From a virus, in the IMG/VR virus record IMGVR_UViG_3300032265_002162, positions 1 through 38,563 of that record: DNA of 38,563 nt; one strand, written 5' to 3'. Under the pieces are notes generated by a model that saw nothing but the letters and a program-made list of their open reading frames with translations, made no database searches and was not told where the DNA came from. The position numbers and the translations under genes were made by a program. Within the stretch, counting starts at the first letter, position 1. Every line of letters starts with the position of its first letter. Below, in pieces: positions 13,279 to 21,931 of the stretch.

Positions 13279-14721
13279 ATGGCAGATAGTATCAATACTG
13301 GTACACAGAGTATTCGTTATCCAACCGATTATAATTTAAAAACATTAAATTTAATTACACCATTGACGAATGGTGTGGTCAACCTTATGCCGTTTATGAT
13401 TGAATTAAACTTATATGAAGATGTTTACAGTTCTACACTTTCGGGTGAAATATTAATTCAAGATGCTTTAGGATTAATTTCAAATTATACTTTGAATGGT
13501 ACTGAATTTCTTCAAGTTCAATTGCAAAAAACAACTCAAGACCAAAAATTCTTTTCTAGAAACTACAGAATATATAAAATTGGTAAACGAGTAACTGGCG
13601 ATAGCAACGATTATGAAGTATATGCCATTAATTTTTGTTCAGAAGAATTTCTTTTGTCTGAACAGTATCGTATATCCAAATCGTATAAAAACAAAAAAAT
13701 ATCTGAAATCATTACGGATATTTTATTGCATTACGTCAAAGTTGGTGAAAATCAAACAAAACCAATAAAAATTGAAACAACCACAGGCCTCTACAATTTT
13801 GTTTTACCTAATAAAAAATTATTTGAAACAATCAATTGGTTATCAACATATGCAAGGCCAGCAGATAATGTTGGCGCCGATATGTTATTTTATGAAAATA
13901 GTTTAGGTTACTTTTTTAATTCACTACAAACACTATATCAACAAGATTCTTATCAAACATATAAATTTGATCCAAAAAATATTGCTGCTGATGGAAAAAC
14001 GGGTTTAAATGACGTAAATCAACAATTAACAAATGCATCAGACTTTGAAGTTTTAGAATTTTTTGATACACTAAATGCCATTTCAAATGGCACTTTTAAT
14101 AATAAAGTGCTTACGATTGATCCTTTATTAAGAAAAGTATATAAAACAGGAACATTTGATTATAATGCTTATTTTGCATCTTCCAAAAAAATGAATAAGT
14201 TTCCTTTGACTAATAATTATCAAAATCGTTTTGATAAAAAAATGTATGAAGGAGCACCAACTACACCTGCTGGTATGGAAGTTGGTTGCCTTAGATTAGC
14301 AACAAGCAATCATGAAGAAAAATTAGATCCTTATGTTAGTTTAAAACCTGATGCAGTTGCTAATGATATTAATATTGAAAAATATGTTCCTAACCGAGTT
14401 GCTCAATTAGCTTTAGCAAACTATACAAAAATTAAAATTACTGTTCCTGGTGATCCTTTGCTTGTGGCAGGAAGAACAGTTAATTTTAGCACTTATCAAA
14501 TAGAACCTGTCGATTACACACAATCGGGTCCTAATCCAACCAGATCACCGGATCCATTTTATTCTGGTAAATATTTGATTACAGCAGTACGACATATTGT
14601 TAAAAACAGTTCCTATATAACTATTCTGGAAATGGCAAAAGAATCTTTTGGTGGCAAAATTAGTGGATTTAATAATGATGATTCTGCTCTGAAGCAGCTT
14701 ATTAATGGGGTTCAAATATAA
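13279..14721 (+). CDS. Baseplate hub protein, gp27-like
   Basis: A 480-residue structural protein in the place of gp27. The early region NGVVNLMPFMIELNLYEDVYSSTLSGEILIQDALGLI is the beta-rich start common to gp27 and VgrG-type hubs. KKISEIITDILLHYV and FVLPNKKLFETINWLSTYARP follow as in hub domains. The late TKIKITVPGDPLLVAGRTVNF ... YLITAVRHIV reads like the substrate-ring domain of a phage hub. The stop overlaps the next start as TAATG, and that next gene is the OB-fold part of gp5, the known partner of gp27. T4 gp27 is shorter (391 residues). Assignment rests on fold-like patterns and neighbours. Confidence 0.65.
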   Translation: MADSINTGTQSIRYPTDYNLKTLNLITPLTNGVVNLMPFMIELNLYEDVYSSTLSGEILIQDALGLISNYTLNGTEFLQVQLQKTTQDQKFFSRNYRIYKIGKRVTGDSNDYEVYAINFCSEEFLLSEQYRISKSYKNKKISEIITDILLHYVKVGENQTKPIKIETTTGLYNFVLPNKKLFETINWLSTYARPADNVGADMLFYENSLGYFFNSLQTLYQQDSYQTYKFDPKNIAADGKTGLNDVNQQLTNASDFEVLEFFDTLNAISNGTFNNKVLTIDPLLRKVYKTGTFDYNAYFASSKKMNKFPLTNNYQNRFDKKMYEGAPTTPAGMEVGCLRLATSNHEEKLDPYVSLKPDAVANDINIEKYVPNRVAQLALANYTKIKITVPGDPLLVAGRTVNFSTYQIEPVDYTQSGPNPTRSPDPFYSGKYLITAVRHIVKNSSYITILEMAKESFGGKISGFNNDDSALKQLINGVQI

Positions 14722-15032
14722 TGAGTAATCGCAATAACTTTATGGGTCTTAATGGTTTTGTTTGGTGGATTGGTGTAGTTGAAAGGCGAGTTGATCCATT
14801 AGGAATAGGCCGTTGCCAAGTTAGGATATTTGGTTGGCACACAGACGACACATCGGCACTACCTTCAGAAGATTTACCGTGGGCGCATCCGATGCTTCCA
14901 ATAAATAATTCAAAATCAATGTCACCTCCTCGAATTGGTGATTGGATTGTAGGGTTTTTTGGTGATGGCGAATCAGGACAATTTCCTATTATGATGGGCG
15001 TTTTGCCTGGAATTCAACGAACACCAGATTAA
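14721..15032 (+). CDS. gp5 N-terminal OB-fold domain as a separate protein
   Basis: A 103-residue protein equivalent to the OB-fold domain of the T4 hub needle gp5. It contains GLNGFVWWIGVVERRVDPLGIGRCQVRIFGWH (10-40), DLPWAHPMLP (51-60), SPPRIGDWIVGFFGDGESGQFPIMMG (68-93). In T4 this domain binds gp27 and is fused to lysozyme and a beta-helix. Here the chain stops after the OB fold, and the needle part is encoded two genes later. It overlaps the gp27-like gene by 1 nt, supporting stoichiometric co-assembly. Confidence 0.85.
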   Translation: MSNRNNFMGLNGFVWWIGVVERRVDPLGIGRCQVRIFGWHTDDTSALPSEDLPWAHPMLPINNSKSMSPPRIGDWIVGFFGDGESGQFPIMMGVLPGIQRTPD

Positions 15033-15035
15033 AAA

Positions 15036-15686
15036 ATGGCAGATAATTTAGCACTACCCGATTCAACACAAACCGATGCTACCGGTAAAGAAATTGGTGC
15101 TATTCCTGAACCGATAGAATCAGGGGATAAACCGCTTGTAAATGGACCAACTACTCCTGGAATAGGTAGAGGTACTACTACCAATACTTTGTTGAATTTT
15201 TCTAAAGAAAATTTAGCTCATAATTGTGATGTTATTTTTCCTATGAATAAGGATTTGGCAACTGCTCGACTTGAAGTAATGGCATTTGTTGGAACTTTAC
15301 GAACATCAATTGAAGCAATTTTTGCAGGAACTTCAACAAATCCTGTTGTAGAAGATATTACCGCAGAAGTAAAAGCAATCAAAGCAAAAATAAAGCTTTT
15401 ACAAAAAGAAATACAACCAATTATTGATGAAGCTAAAGCCATTCAAGAATATGCAAAACAATTACAAGCTTTAATAGTAGAAATTCAATCTTTGCCGGCT
15501 AATTTACAAAAATTGTTAGCTTCTTGTTTAGCAGAAGCAACATCATCATTGGCCAGTTTACAGAAATCAATAACAGGAACACCACAAGAAATTCTTGCAG
15601 CAGCAACGTCACAAGTTAAAGATATACAGAATCAAGTAACAGCAACTGTAACTCAAGCTTCATCTACTTTAAATATACCCAAATAG
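15036..15686 (+). CDS. Helical hub-associated protein of unknown function
   Basis: A 216-residue protein between the two separated pieces of gp5. The first 60 residues are Pro/Gly/Thr-rich and probably extended. Residues 80-200 are nearly all Ala/Leu/Lys/Glu/Gln, suggesting long helices or a coiled coil (AEVKAIKAKIKLLQKEIQPIIDE and later). A conserved-looking NCDVIFPM precedes the helical part. No lysozyme-like catalytic motif is visible. It lies where the lysozyme domain would be in T4 gp5. The function could be structural bridging in the hub. Confidence 0.6.
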   Translation: MADNLALPDSTQTDATGKEIGAIPEPIESGDKPLVNGPTTPGIGRGTTTNTLLNFSKENLAHNCDVIFPMNKDLATARLEVMAFVGTLRTSIEAIFAGTSTNPVVEDITAEVKAIKAKIKLLQKEIQPIIDEAKAIQEYAKQLQALIVEIQSLPANLQKLLASCLAEATSSLASLQKSITGTPQEILAAATSQVKDIQNQVTATVTQASSTLNIPK

Positions 15687-15694
15687 GATAGATC

Positions 15695-16534
15695 ATGTCA
15701 ACAAATAGTTCATGGACAGAGCCTTTTGTGGCCGCACCAAAATATCCTTATAATAATGTAACACAAACTGAATCTGGACATAGTGTTGAGTTAGACGATA
15801 CTCCTGGACACGAAAGAATTCGTCACCAACACGCATCTGGTACATTTTTGGAAATGCAACCCAAAGGTGATGAAGTTCATAAAATTTTAGGTAACGGATA
15901 TGAAATTATTGCAGGAAACAAAAACGTAGAGATTTCAGGTCAATGTAATATTACTATTCGAGGTGCTTGTGTTGTAAATATTTACGGAGATGGTATAACG
16001 AACATACAAGGTGACTGCACTCAATATATTCACGGAAACCTAAAGGTTCAGGTTGATGGTGATACAGCAATAGCTACCAAAGGTGACTTAGATTTAGCAG
16101 CAAAAGGTGATATTACCATGTCTGCTCAAAATGTTTATGTTAATGCGGATTTATCTGTTCGTGGGGGAATATCATCAACCACTAGTATTTCCGCTACAAA
16201 TAACATCACGGCCGGCTTACAATGTTACGCCAAGCTTGGATTCCTTACTCCTGGATACATTACCGCTGGATCACCAATACCTTTGAGTACTATACCAGGA
16301 ACTATCACTTCAACCATTTATATGCAATCTAAACTTGGTAATTTTGGCGCTCTCAATGCTCTACCGGCATATGGTGGTACCGGTACCGCTACAGCAACCA
16401 ATATCAAGTCCCTCACAAATGTCACGGACGCAACAAGGTCAATGGCAGGAGATAGAGCAATCTTTAATATGCACGCACATAGTGCTGTTAAAGGTGGTGG
16501 AGATACTTCCGGTCCTACCACAATACCTGAATAA
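15695..16534 (+). CDS. Baseplate central spike, beta-helix needle (gp5 C-terminal part)
   Basis: A 279-residue spike protein. TESGHSVELDDTPGHERIRHQHASGTFLEM (25-54) is the linker pattern that follows the OB fold in gp5 and VgrG spikes. Residues 60-160 have the short repeating strands of a trimeric beta-helix (IIAGNKNVEISGQCNITI, GDLDLAAKGDITMSAQNVYVNADLSVRG). The C-terminus has H260-A261-H262 followed by a Gly-rich tail (KGGGDTSGPTTIP), resembling the HxH metal-binding tips of phage membrane-piercing spikes. GGATAG lies about 7 nt before the ATG. It should puncture the outer membrane on contraction. Confidence 0.8.
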   Translation: MSTNSSWTEPFVAAPKYPYNNVTQTESGHSVELDDTPGHERIRHQHASGTFLEMQPKGDEVHKILGNGYEIIAGNKNVEISGQCNITIRGACVVNIYGDGITNIQGDCTQYIHGNLKVQVDGDTAIATKGDLDLAAKGDITMSAQNVYVNADLSVRGGISSTTSISATNNITAGLQCYAKLGFLTPGYITAGSPIPLSTIPGTITSTIYMQSKLGNFGALNALPAYGGTGTATATNIKSLTNVTDATRSMAGDRAIFNMHAHSAVKGGGDTSGPTTIPE

Positions 16535-16537
16535 ATA
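16531..16537 (+). promoter_or_regulatory. Late-promoter-like box ATAAATA before gp25
   Basis: ATAAATAAA, 4 nt before the gp25 ATG and containing the stop codon of the spike gene. It belongs to the short-spacing class, and the gene has no Shine-Dalgarno. Function is uncertain. Confidence 0.3.
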
Positions 16538-16541
16538 AAGA

Positions 16542-16937
16542 ATGGCAATGACAAACTACATTTACTCCGATATAGATTTAAACTTTAAGCCAAATCCATC
16601 GACTGGAGATATCGCTTTAAGGTATAACGAGCAGTCTGTGATTGCATCGATTAGAAATCTTTTATCTACCAACTTGTATGAAAGATTATTCCAACCTCAA
16701 GTTGGTAGTACATTAAATCGACTATTGTTTGAACCAATGACTTTACCTTTAACGGCTACTTTAATTGAAAATGAGATTGTTCGTATGATAAACAACTATG
16801 AGCCTAGAGCAACAATTAGTCAGCTTACTGTTACAGGATTACCAGATAGTAACCAATTTAATGTTTCTTTATATGTTTTTATTGGAAACCAAACAACACC
16901 AACGGCAATTAACTTAATATTACAAAGGACCAGATAA
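16542..16937 (+). CDS. 25: Baseplate wedge protein gp25
   Basis: A 131-residue member of the GPW/gp25 family. Hallmarks are DIDLNF (10-15), the NLLSTNLYERLFQPQVGSTLNRLLFEPM core (39-66) and the conserved EPR triad E87-P88-R89 in NNYEPRA. In T4, gp25 with gp6 and gp53 forms the wedge core bundle that triggers sheath contraction. It overlaps the gp6 start by one base. A second in-frame ATG (16548) is a possible alternative start. Confidence 0.93.
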   Translation: MAMTNYIYSDIDLNFKPNPSTGDIALRYNEQSVIASIRNLLSTNLYERLFQPQVGSTLNRLLFEPMTLPLTATLIENEIVRMINNYEPRATISQLTVTGLPDSNQFNVSLYVFIGNQTTPTAINLILQRTR

Positions 16938-19006
16938 TGGCCGCAAATTCAAATATTCAACTGACAAGTTTAGATTTTGATTCACTCAAAACTAATTTTG
17001 TTACCTATTTACAAAGTCAAAATACCTTTAAAGATTATAATTTTGAAGGTTCTGCTCTAAACACACTAATTGACCTTTTAACTTATAACACTCAATATGG
17101 TGCTTATTATTTGAATCAAGTTGCAAATGAGATGTTTTTGGATTCAGCAGTTCAAAGAAGTTCTGTGGTATCTCATGCAAAAATGTTGAATTATACTCCA
17201 AAATCATCTATTGCACCTACTGCCACGATTCAACTTACTTTTAATGGAGTTACTGCAAATTCTTTAACTTTACCGGCATATTTAACTTTTAGTTCTTCTG
17301 CAATTGATAATGTAAATTATACTTTTGTTAATCCAAATTCATATACAGTCAATACCGTTGGTGGAGTAGCTACATTTAATAATGTGAATATTAAGCAAGG
17401 AGTTTATGTAAAATATTCTTACACAGTAAGTTCAACTACTAATCCTGAATATCTTTTTGAAATTCCTGATTCTAGTATTGATACGACAACATTGCAAGTA
17501 ACCGTTCAACAGTCAGCTTCAAACACAGCATATAATGTTTATAATTTAGCTAAAACTTCATTGGCATTAGATTCCACCTCACAAGTTTACTTTTTACAAG
17601 AAGGTTTAAATGGAAATTATCAAATTTATTTTGGTGATGGAATTATCGGCCAACAATTAACCGATGGAAATATTGTTATAGTTAAATATCTTTCAACTGA
17701 AGGTTCTGCGGCCGCAGGTGCCAATAGCTTTGTTTTAATGGATTCTGTTAATGGTTATTCAGGAATAATTACTCCAATTATTGCAGCAACACATGGCGGA
17801 GATAAGGAAAGTATAGATTCTGTTAAATTTCAGGCACCTAAATCATATGCTGCTCAAGGTCGTGCCGTTACTAAGAATGATTATATCACAGCAATTCAAC
17901 AAAATACGTTAGGTATTGCTTTTGATGCAGTCAATGTTTGGGGAGGAGAACAAAATAGTCCTCCTGTTTACGGCCAAGTGTTTATTTCAATGAAACCTTC
18001 CGGTGGTTATCTATTAACCGATGCTCAAAAATTAGATATTATTAATAAAGTAATTAATCCTATTTCTGTGTTGACAGTTCAGCCGACTATTATTGATCCA
18101 GATTATACTTATATTAATTTATCGGTTAACGTGATATATGATCCGTTAAAAACAACAAAAACATCAGCACAAATTCAAGCTGGTGTAGTTAGTGCAATAG
18201 AATCTTTTGGCGCATCATCATTAAACACTTTTAATTCAACTTTTAATTCTTATAATTTATTAAATGCTGTACAGAGTTACGACAATTCAATTATTACCAG
18301 TGAATATAGTATGCAATTACAAAAAAGGTTCTTTCCAAAAATTAATCAGGTAGGAACATATCGTTTGTATTATGGAACTTCTTTAAAAAGAAATTTATTT
18401 ACAAGTGGAGTTAATAGTTATCCTGCCGTAACGTTTCTTGATCCCAACGATGTAACTAAAACTGTTCAAGCTTATTTTGAAGAAGTTCCGATAGCAACAT
18501 ATGGAATTGATTCAATTACTATTTCAAATCCTGGTTTTAGTTACCAATATGCTCCAAACATAACAATATTAGGCGATGGCACCGGTGCTACTGCGCATGC
18601 TGTTATATCAGGAGGAAAAATTTCAAGCATTGTTGTTGATACAGCAGGTATTAATTATACTAGTGCTGTGGTTGTAATTACTCCACAACCAGGAGATACA
18701 ACAGGAACTCTTGGTTCAGCTACAGCTTCATTACAAGGTCAATATGGTACATTAAGAACTTATTATTATAATAGTAATAATGTTAAATCAATACTTAATT
18801 CTAATGCTGGAACAATTGATTATTATAATGGAATTATTACATTAACTTCGTTTGGCCCAACAGCCGTTAATAATTCATTAGGTCAGTTGTTGATTAATGC
18901 AACACCTGCAACATCAATTATTTCTTCATCGTTCAATCGAATTATTACAATTGATCCTTACGATCCAGTTGCTATTACGGTTACTGTACCTCCTACAAAT
19001 TCATGA
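16937..19006 (+). CDS. 6: Baseplate wedge protein gp6 (baseplate J family)
   Basis: A 689-residue wedge protein, close to T4 gp6 (660). The start LTSLDFDSLKTNFVTYLQSQNTF, then NFEGSALNTLIDLLTYNTQYGAYYLNQVANEMFLDSA, is diagnostic. VKFQAPKSYAAQGRAVTKNDY marks the J-like domain. Residues about 524-585 hold a GFSYQYAPNITI ... GDGTGATAHAVISGG module that resembles inserts in gp7-like, gp8 and the 2188-residue protein. The gene overlaps gp25 by 1 nt and the next gene by 4 nt (ATGA). Confidence 0.9.
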   Translation: MAANSNIQLTSLDFDSLKTNFVTYLQSQNTFKDYNFEGSALNTLIDLLTYNTQYGAYYLNQVANEMFLDSAVQRSSVVSHAKMLNYTPKSSIAPTATIQLTFNGVTANSLTLPAYLTFSSSAIDNVNYTFVNPNSYTVNTVGGVATFNNVNIKQGVYVKYSYTVSSTTNPEYLFEIPDSSIDTTTLQVTVQQSASNTAYNVYNLAKTSLALDSTSQVYFLQEGLNGNYQIYFGDGIIGQQLTDGNIVIVKYLSTEGSAAAGANSFVLMDSVNGYSGIITPIIAATHGGDKESIDSVKFQAPKSYAAQGRAVTKNDYITAIQQNTLGIAFDAVNVWGGEQNSPPVYGQVFISMKPSGGYLLTDAQKLDIINKVINPISVLTVQPTIIDPDYTYINLSVNVIYDPLKTTKTSAQIQAGVVSAIESFGASSLNTFNSTFNSYNLLNAVQSYDNSIITSEYSMQLQKRFFPKINQVGTYRLYYGTSLKRNLFTSGVNSYPAVTFLDPNDVTKTVQAYFEEVPIATYGIDSITISNPGFSYQYAPNITILGDGTGATAHAVISGGKISSIVVDTAGINYTSAVVVITPQPGDTTGTLGSATASLQGQYGTLRTYYYNSNNVKSILNSNAGTIDYYNGIITLTSFGPTAVNNSLGQLLINATPATSIISSSFNRIITIDPYDPVAITVTVPPTNS

Positions 19007-21924
19007 TAGATAGTAACCAAAAAACTTCTTTATTAATACCATATCAACTTCCTGAATTTATTCGGGATAATCCGTCTTATGGAAATTTTGTTTTGTTTTT
19101 GCAGGCATATTATGAGTGGTTGGAACAAAACAATAATCTAATTGATAGAGAAAAGAATATCTTAACCTATACGGATATTGATACAACAACCAATGAGTTT
19201 ATTGATTATTTTTATAACGATTTTCTTTCTTACTTTCCAAAAGAAATATTGGCAGATAAAAAGAAAGTGGCTAAAATTGCCAGAGAATTATATCAAACCA
19301 AAGGAACACAAGCTTCGTATAAGTTTTTGTTTCGTGTATTATATAATAGTAATGTTGATTTTTTCTACACCAAAGATGTTGTATTACGGGCTTCTTCTGG
19401 TAACTGGTACATCCCTAAAAATTTAAACTTATTAACATCTGATGCCAACTTTCTTAACACAATAAATTACAAAGCTTTTGGTGAAACAACCAAAGCGGTA
19501 GCCACAATTCAAAACGTGGTTCAAACCGGCACAGGCAAAACACAACTTTTTATTTCAGACATTCAAAGATCATTTCAATCAGGTGAATACATTCGTATTA
19601 TTGATTCTAATAATCAAAATGTTCTTTTTAATGGTAATCCACTAAGAGCACAATTAGTCGGTCAAGTAACTCAAATCAACATTGATCTTAATAATGAAGG
19701 ATTGTTATATTTACCTGGCGATCCTGTTGTGGTTTATGGTGGACTAACATCAAATACAGCTCATGGAGCTACTGGTGTAGTAACCACAACAACAAAAGGA
19801 TCGTTAAAATTAATTAACGTAATCAATGAAGGTTACGGATATACATTAAATAACACAGCAATTAATATAGTAAATGGTGGCGGTGCAACGGCAATTCCTT
19901 ATTCTGTTGATCCAAATCCGGCTAAAGTGGCTAATGTAACCTATATTCCAATCAATACTATTGGAACAATTGCTAGTAACACAACAATTAAAATAGGTTC
20001 TTCAAAATATTATTTTTCTAATAATATTAATGCCAATGCAAATACTTCTTTAGCTAATGCTTTTACTTTTTTAAATTTTACAACATATCCAATTTCTTCA
20101 GTATTATTACAAGCAGCTGGAACAGGATTATCTACACCACCAACAATTACAGCAACGTCTTATTACCCAACCGATAACGTATCTGTTGTTGGTAATTTAT
20201 ACAATCTTGGAATATTAGCACCAATTCAAATTCTTTCAGCTGGAGTAGGTTATAGAGCAAACGATAGAATTATTTTTTCTGGTGGAACAGGTTCAGGAGC
20301 TGCTGCTAATGTAACCTCAGTCGGTGCAAATGGCCAGATTTTAACTGTTAGTTATGTTGCTTCAGCAAATAATCCATACTATCCTTTAGGTGGTCAATAT
20401 TATAGTCCTTTTGCATTACCTACAGTTACCGTTAATTCAGCAAACACATCAGCATACGGTGCTTCTTTAATTGTTCCTAATATTTTAGGTGATGGTGCAA
20501 CATTTTCTAGTACCGTTGATCGTGTTGGAGCAATTCAAACAATTACTGTGACTGATACAGGAACGGATTATATTTCTGCTCCACAAATTTCTTTAAAAGT
20601 TCAAGACATTCAAGTTAGTAATGTATCAACAATTAATTTGCCATCAAAAGGTGATTTAATATATCAAGGTAATAATATTTTAACTTCAACGTATGTTGCT
20701 ACCGTTGATTCAATTAAAGTATTACAACCTGTAACAGACCCAATAAAATCAATGTATAGTTTAAGGGTTTTTAATTACACAACAACACCCAATTATAACT
20801 TGCCATTAAAAATAGATTCTAAAAAAATCTCTTTAAATGTTACTAATCAATATTCATCATACAATACCAGCACTAGATTTTCTTCTACGGGTTTAATAAC
20901 TTATGGTGACGGTTCCGCAATTGCCACAGCAACATTCTTAAATGGGTTAAACTTTGGAAAAGGAAGTTATATTGATTCTGTTGGTCAACCTAGTTCTTTT
21001 AGTGTTTTACAGAGTGATATCTACAATAATTATACCTACGAACTTACTCTACAAAAAGAGATATCAAAATACAGAAATATATTGGTAAATTTATTACATC
21101 CTAACGGATTAAAATACCTTGGACGATACTCAATTGAACAAGATAGTAATTTTAATTTAAATAGTATTCAAGCTTTATATCAAGCACATTCCTTAGCTTA
21201 TTATACAGGAACAGGAAGTTCTTTGGTAACAATGACATCCGATTTTGTCAACCAAAGTAATAACCTTGTAACTTTTAATTATCTCGCCGGTGCTGATTTA
21301 GCCACATATGTTTTTCCTAATACGAGTACATTAAGAATAACAACAGCCAACAATTTTGTTATTTCTGGCAAAGTAATTTCTTTAACCAATGTTTTTCAAT
21401 CACCTATTGCCAATTTAGTTCAAGATTTAAATACCAGTTCAAATACGGTTGATTTGATGTTAACTTTAACCAATTTTGATTTAAACCAAGTTGCCAATTC
21501 AACCATAGCAACACTCGATAGTAATACTTGGTTGACTTATGCAAATGTGGCCTATGTTAAGGCAACCGCTGGATCCAAACAGATAAATATAGCGTCATTT
21601 ACTGGTTCATATAACATTGTCAATAATGGAAATTATAGTAATCCAAATCAACCATTAAGAGATATTGTATATTCTGGTGATACCATTCAAATCGCCAATA
21701 ATGGTACACAGACCGTAGCTAATGTAGATTACAATAATAATATCATCTATGTACAGACAGTTTTAGCCAATAGTGTTAACTCATTGATGACGGTTAGAAG
21801 AACGATATTAACAAACAATGTAGAAATTTTTGGTCCAACAGGACAACAATACTCTCCAGAATTGACAACGGAAGATTTAAGAACATTAACGACAGAAAAT
21901 GGAAGTTTACTTTTACTAGGATAA
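19003..21924 (+). CDS. 7: Baseplate wedge protein, gp7-like
   Basis: A 973-residue protein directly after gp6, where T4 has gp7 (1032 residues). The N-terminal 150 residues are highly patterned: LPEFIRDNPSYGNFVLFLQAYYEWLE, IDYFYNDFLSYFPKEIL, KIARELYQTKGTQASYKFLFRVLYNS. I recognise this N-terminus from wedge/virion proteins of aquatic T4-like phages. Two or more GGTGY-like beta modules occur at about nt 19804-19905 and 20215-20605. The C-terminal third is beta-rich, with N/T/S repeats and an ELTTEDLRTLTTENG ending. Wedge identity as gp7 comes from order and length, and direct similarity to T4 gp7 was not seen. Confidence 0.65.
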   Translation: MIDSNQKTSLLIPYQLPEFIRDNPSYGNFVLFLQAYYEWLEQNNNLIDREKNILTYTDIDTTTNEFIDYFYNDFLSYFPKEILADKKKVAKIARELYQTKGTQASYKFLFRVLYNSNVDFFYTKDVVLRASSGNWYIPKNLNLLTSDANFLNTINYKAFGETTKAVATIQNVVQTGTGKTQLFISDIQRSFQSGEYIRIIDSNNQNVLFNGNPLRAQLVGQVTQINIDLNNEGLLYLPGDPVVVYGGLTSNTAHGATGVVTTTTKGSLKLINVINEGYGYTLNNTAINIVNGGGATAIPYSVDPNPAKVANVTYIPINTIGTIASNTTIKIGSSKYYFSNNINANANTSLANAFTFLNFTTYPISSVLLQAAGTGLSTPPTITATSYYPTDNVSVVGNLYNLGILAPIQILSAGVGYRANDRIIFSGGTGSGAAANVTSVGANGQILTVSYVASANNPYYPLGGQYYSPFALPTVTVNSANTSAYGASLIVPNILGDGATFSSTVDRVGAIQTITVTDTGTDYISAPQISLKVQDIQVSNVSTINLPSKGDLIYQGNNILTSTYVATVDSIKVLQPVTDPIKSMYSLRVFNYTTTPNYNLPLKIDSKKISLNVTNQYSSYNTSTRFSSTGLITYGDGSAIATATFLNGLNFGKGSYIDSVGQPSSFSVLQSDIYNNYTYELTLQKEISKYRNILVNLLHPNGLKYLGRYSIEQDSNFNLNSIQALYQAHSLAYYTGTGSSLVTMTSDFVNQSNNLVTFNYLAGADLATYVFPNTSTLRITTANNFVISGKVISLTNVFQSPIANLVQDLNTSSNTVDLMLTLTNFDLNQVANSTIATLDSNTWLTYANVAYVKATAGSKQINIASFTGSYNIVNNGNYSNPNQPLRDIVYSGDTIQIANNGTQTVANVDYNNNIIYVQTVLANSVNSLMTVRRTILTNNVEIFGPTGQQYSPELTTEDLRTLTTENGSLLLLG

Positions 21925-21931
21925 GAAACAG

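Noticed and set aside
15036-15686. Lysozyme domain in the helical hub-associated protein
   Set aside because: No catalytic Glu/Asp/Thr pattern of phage lysozyme is visible. The composition is Ala/Lys/Gln helix-rich throughout.
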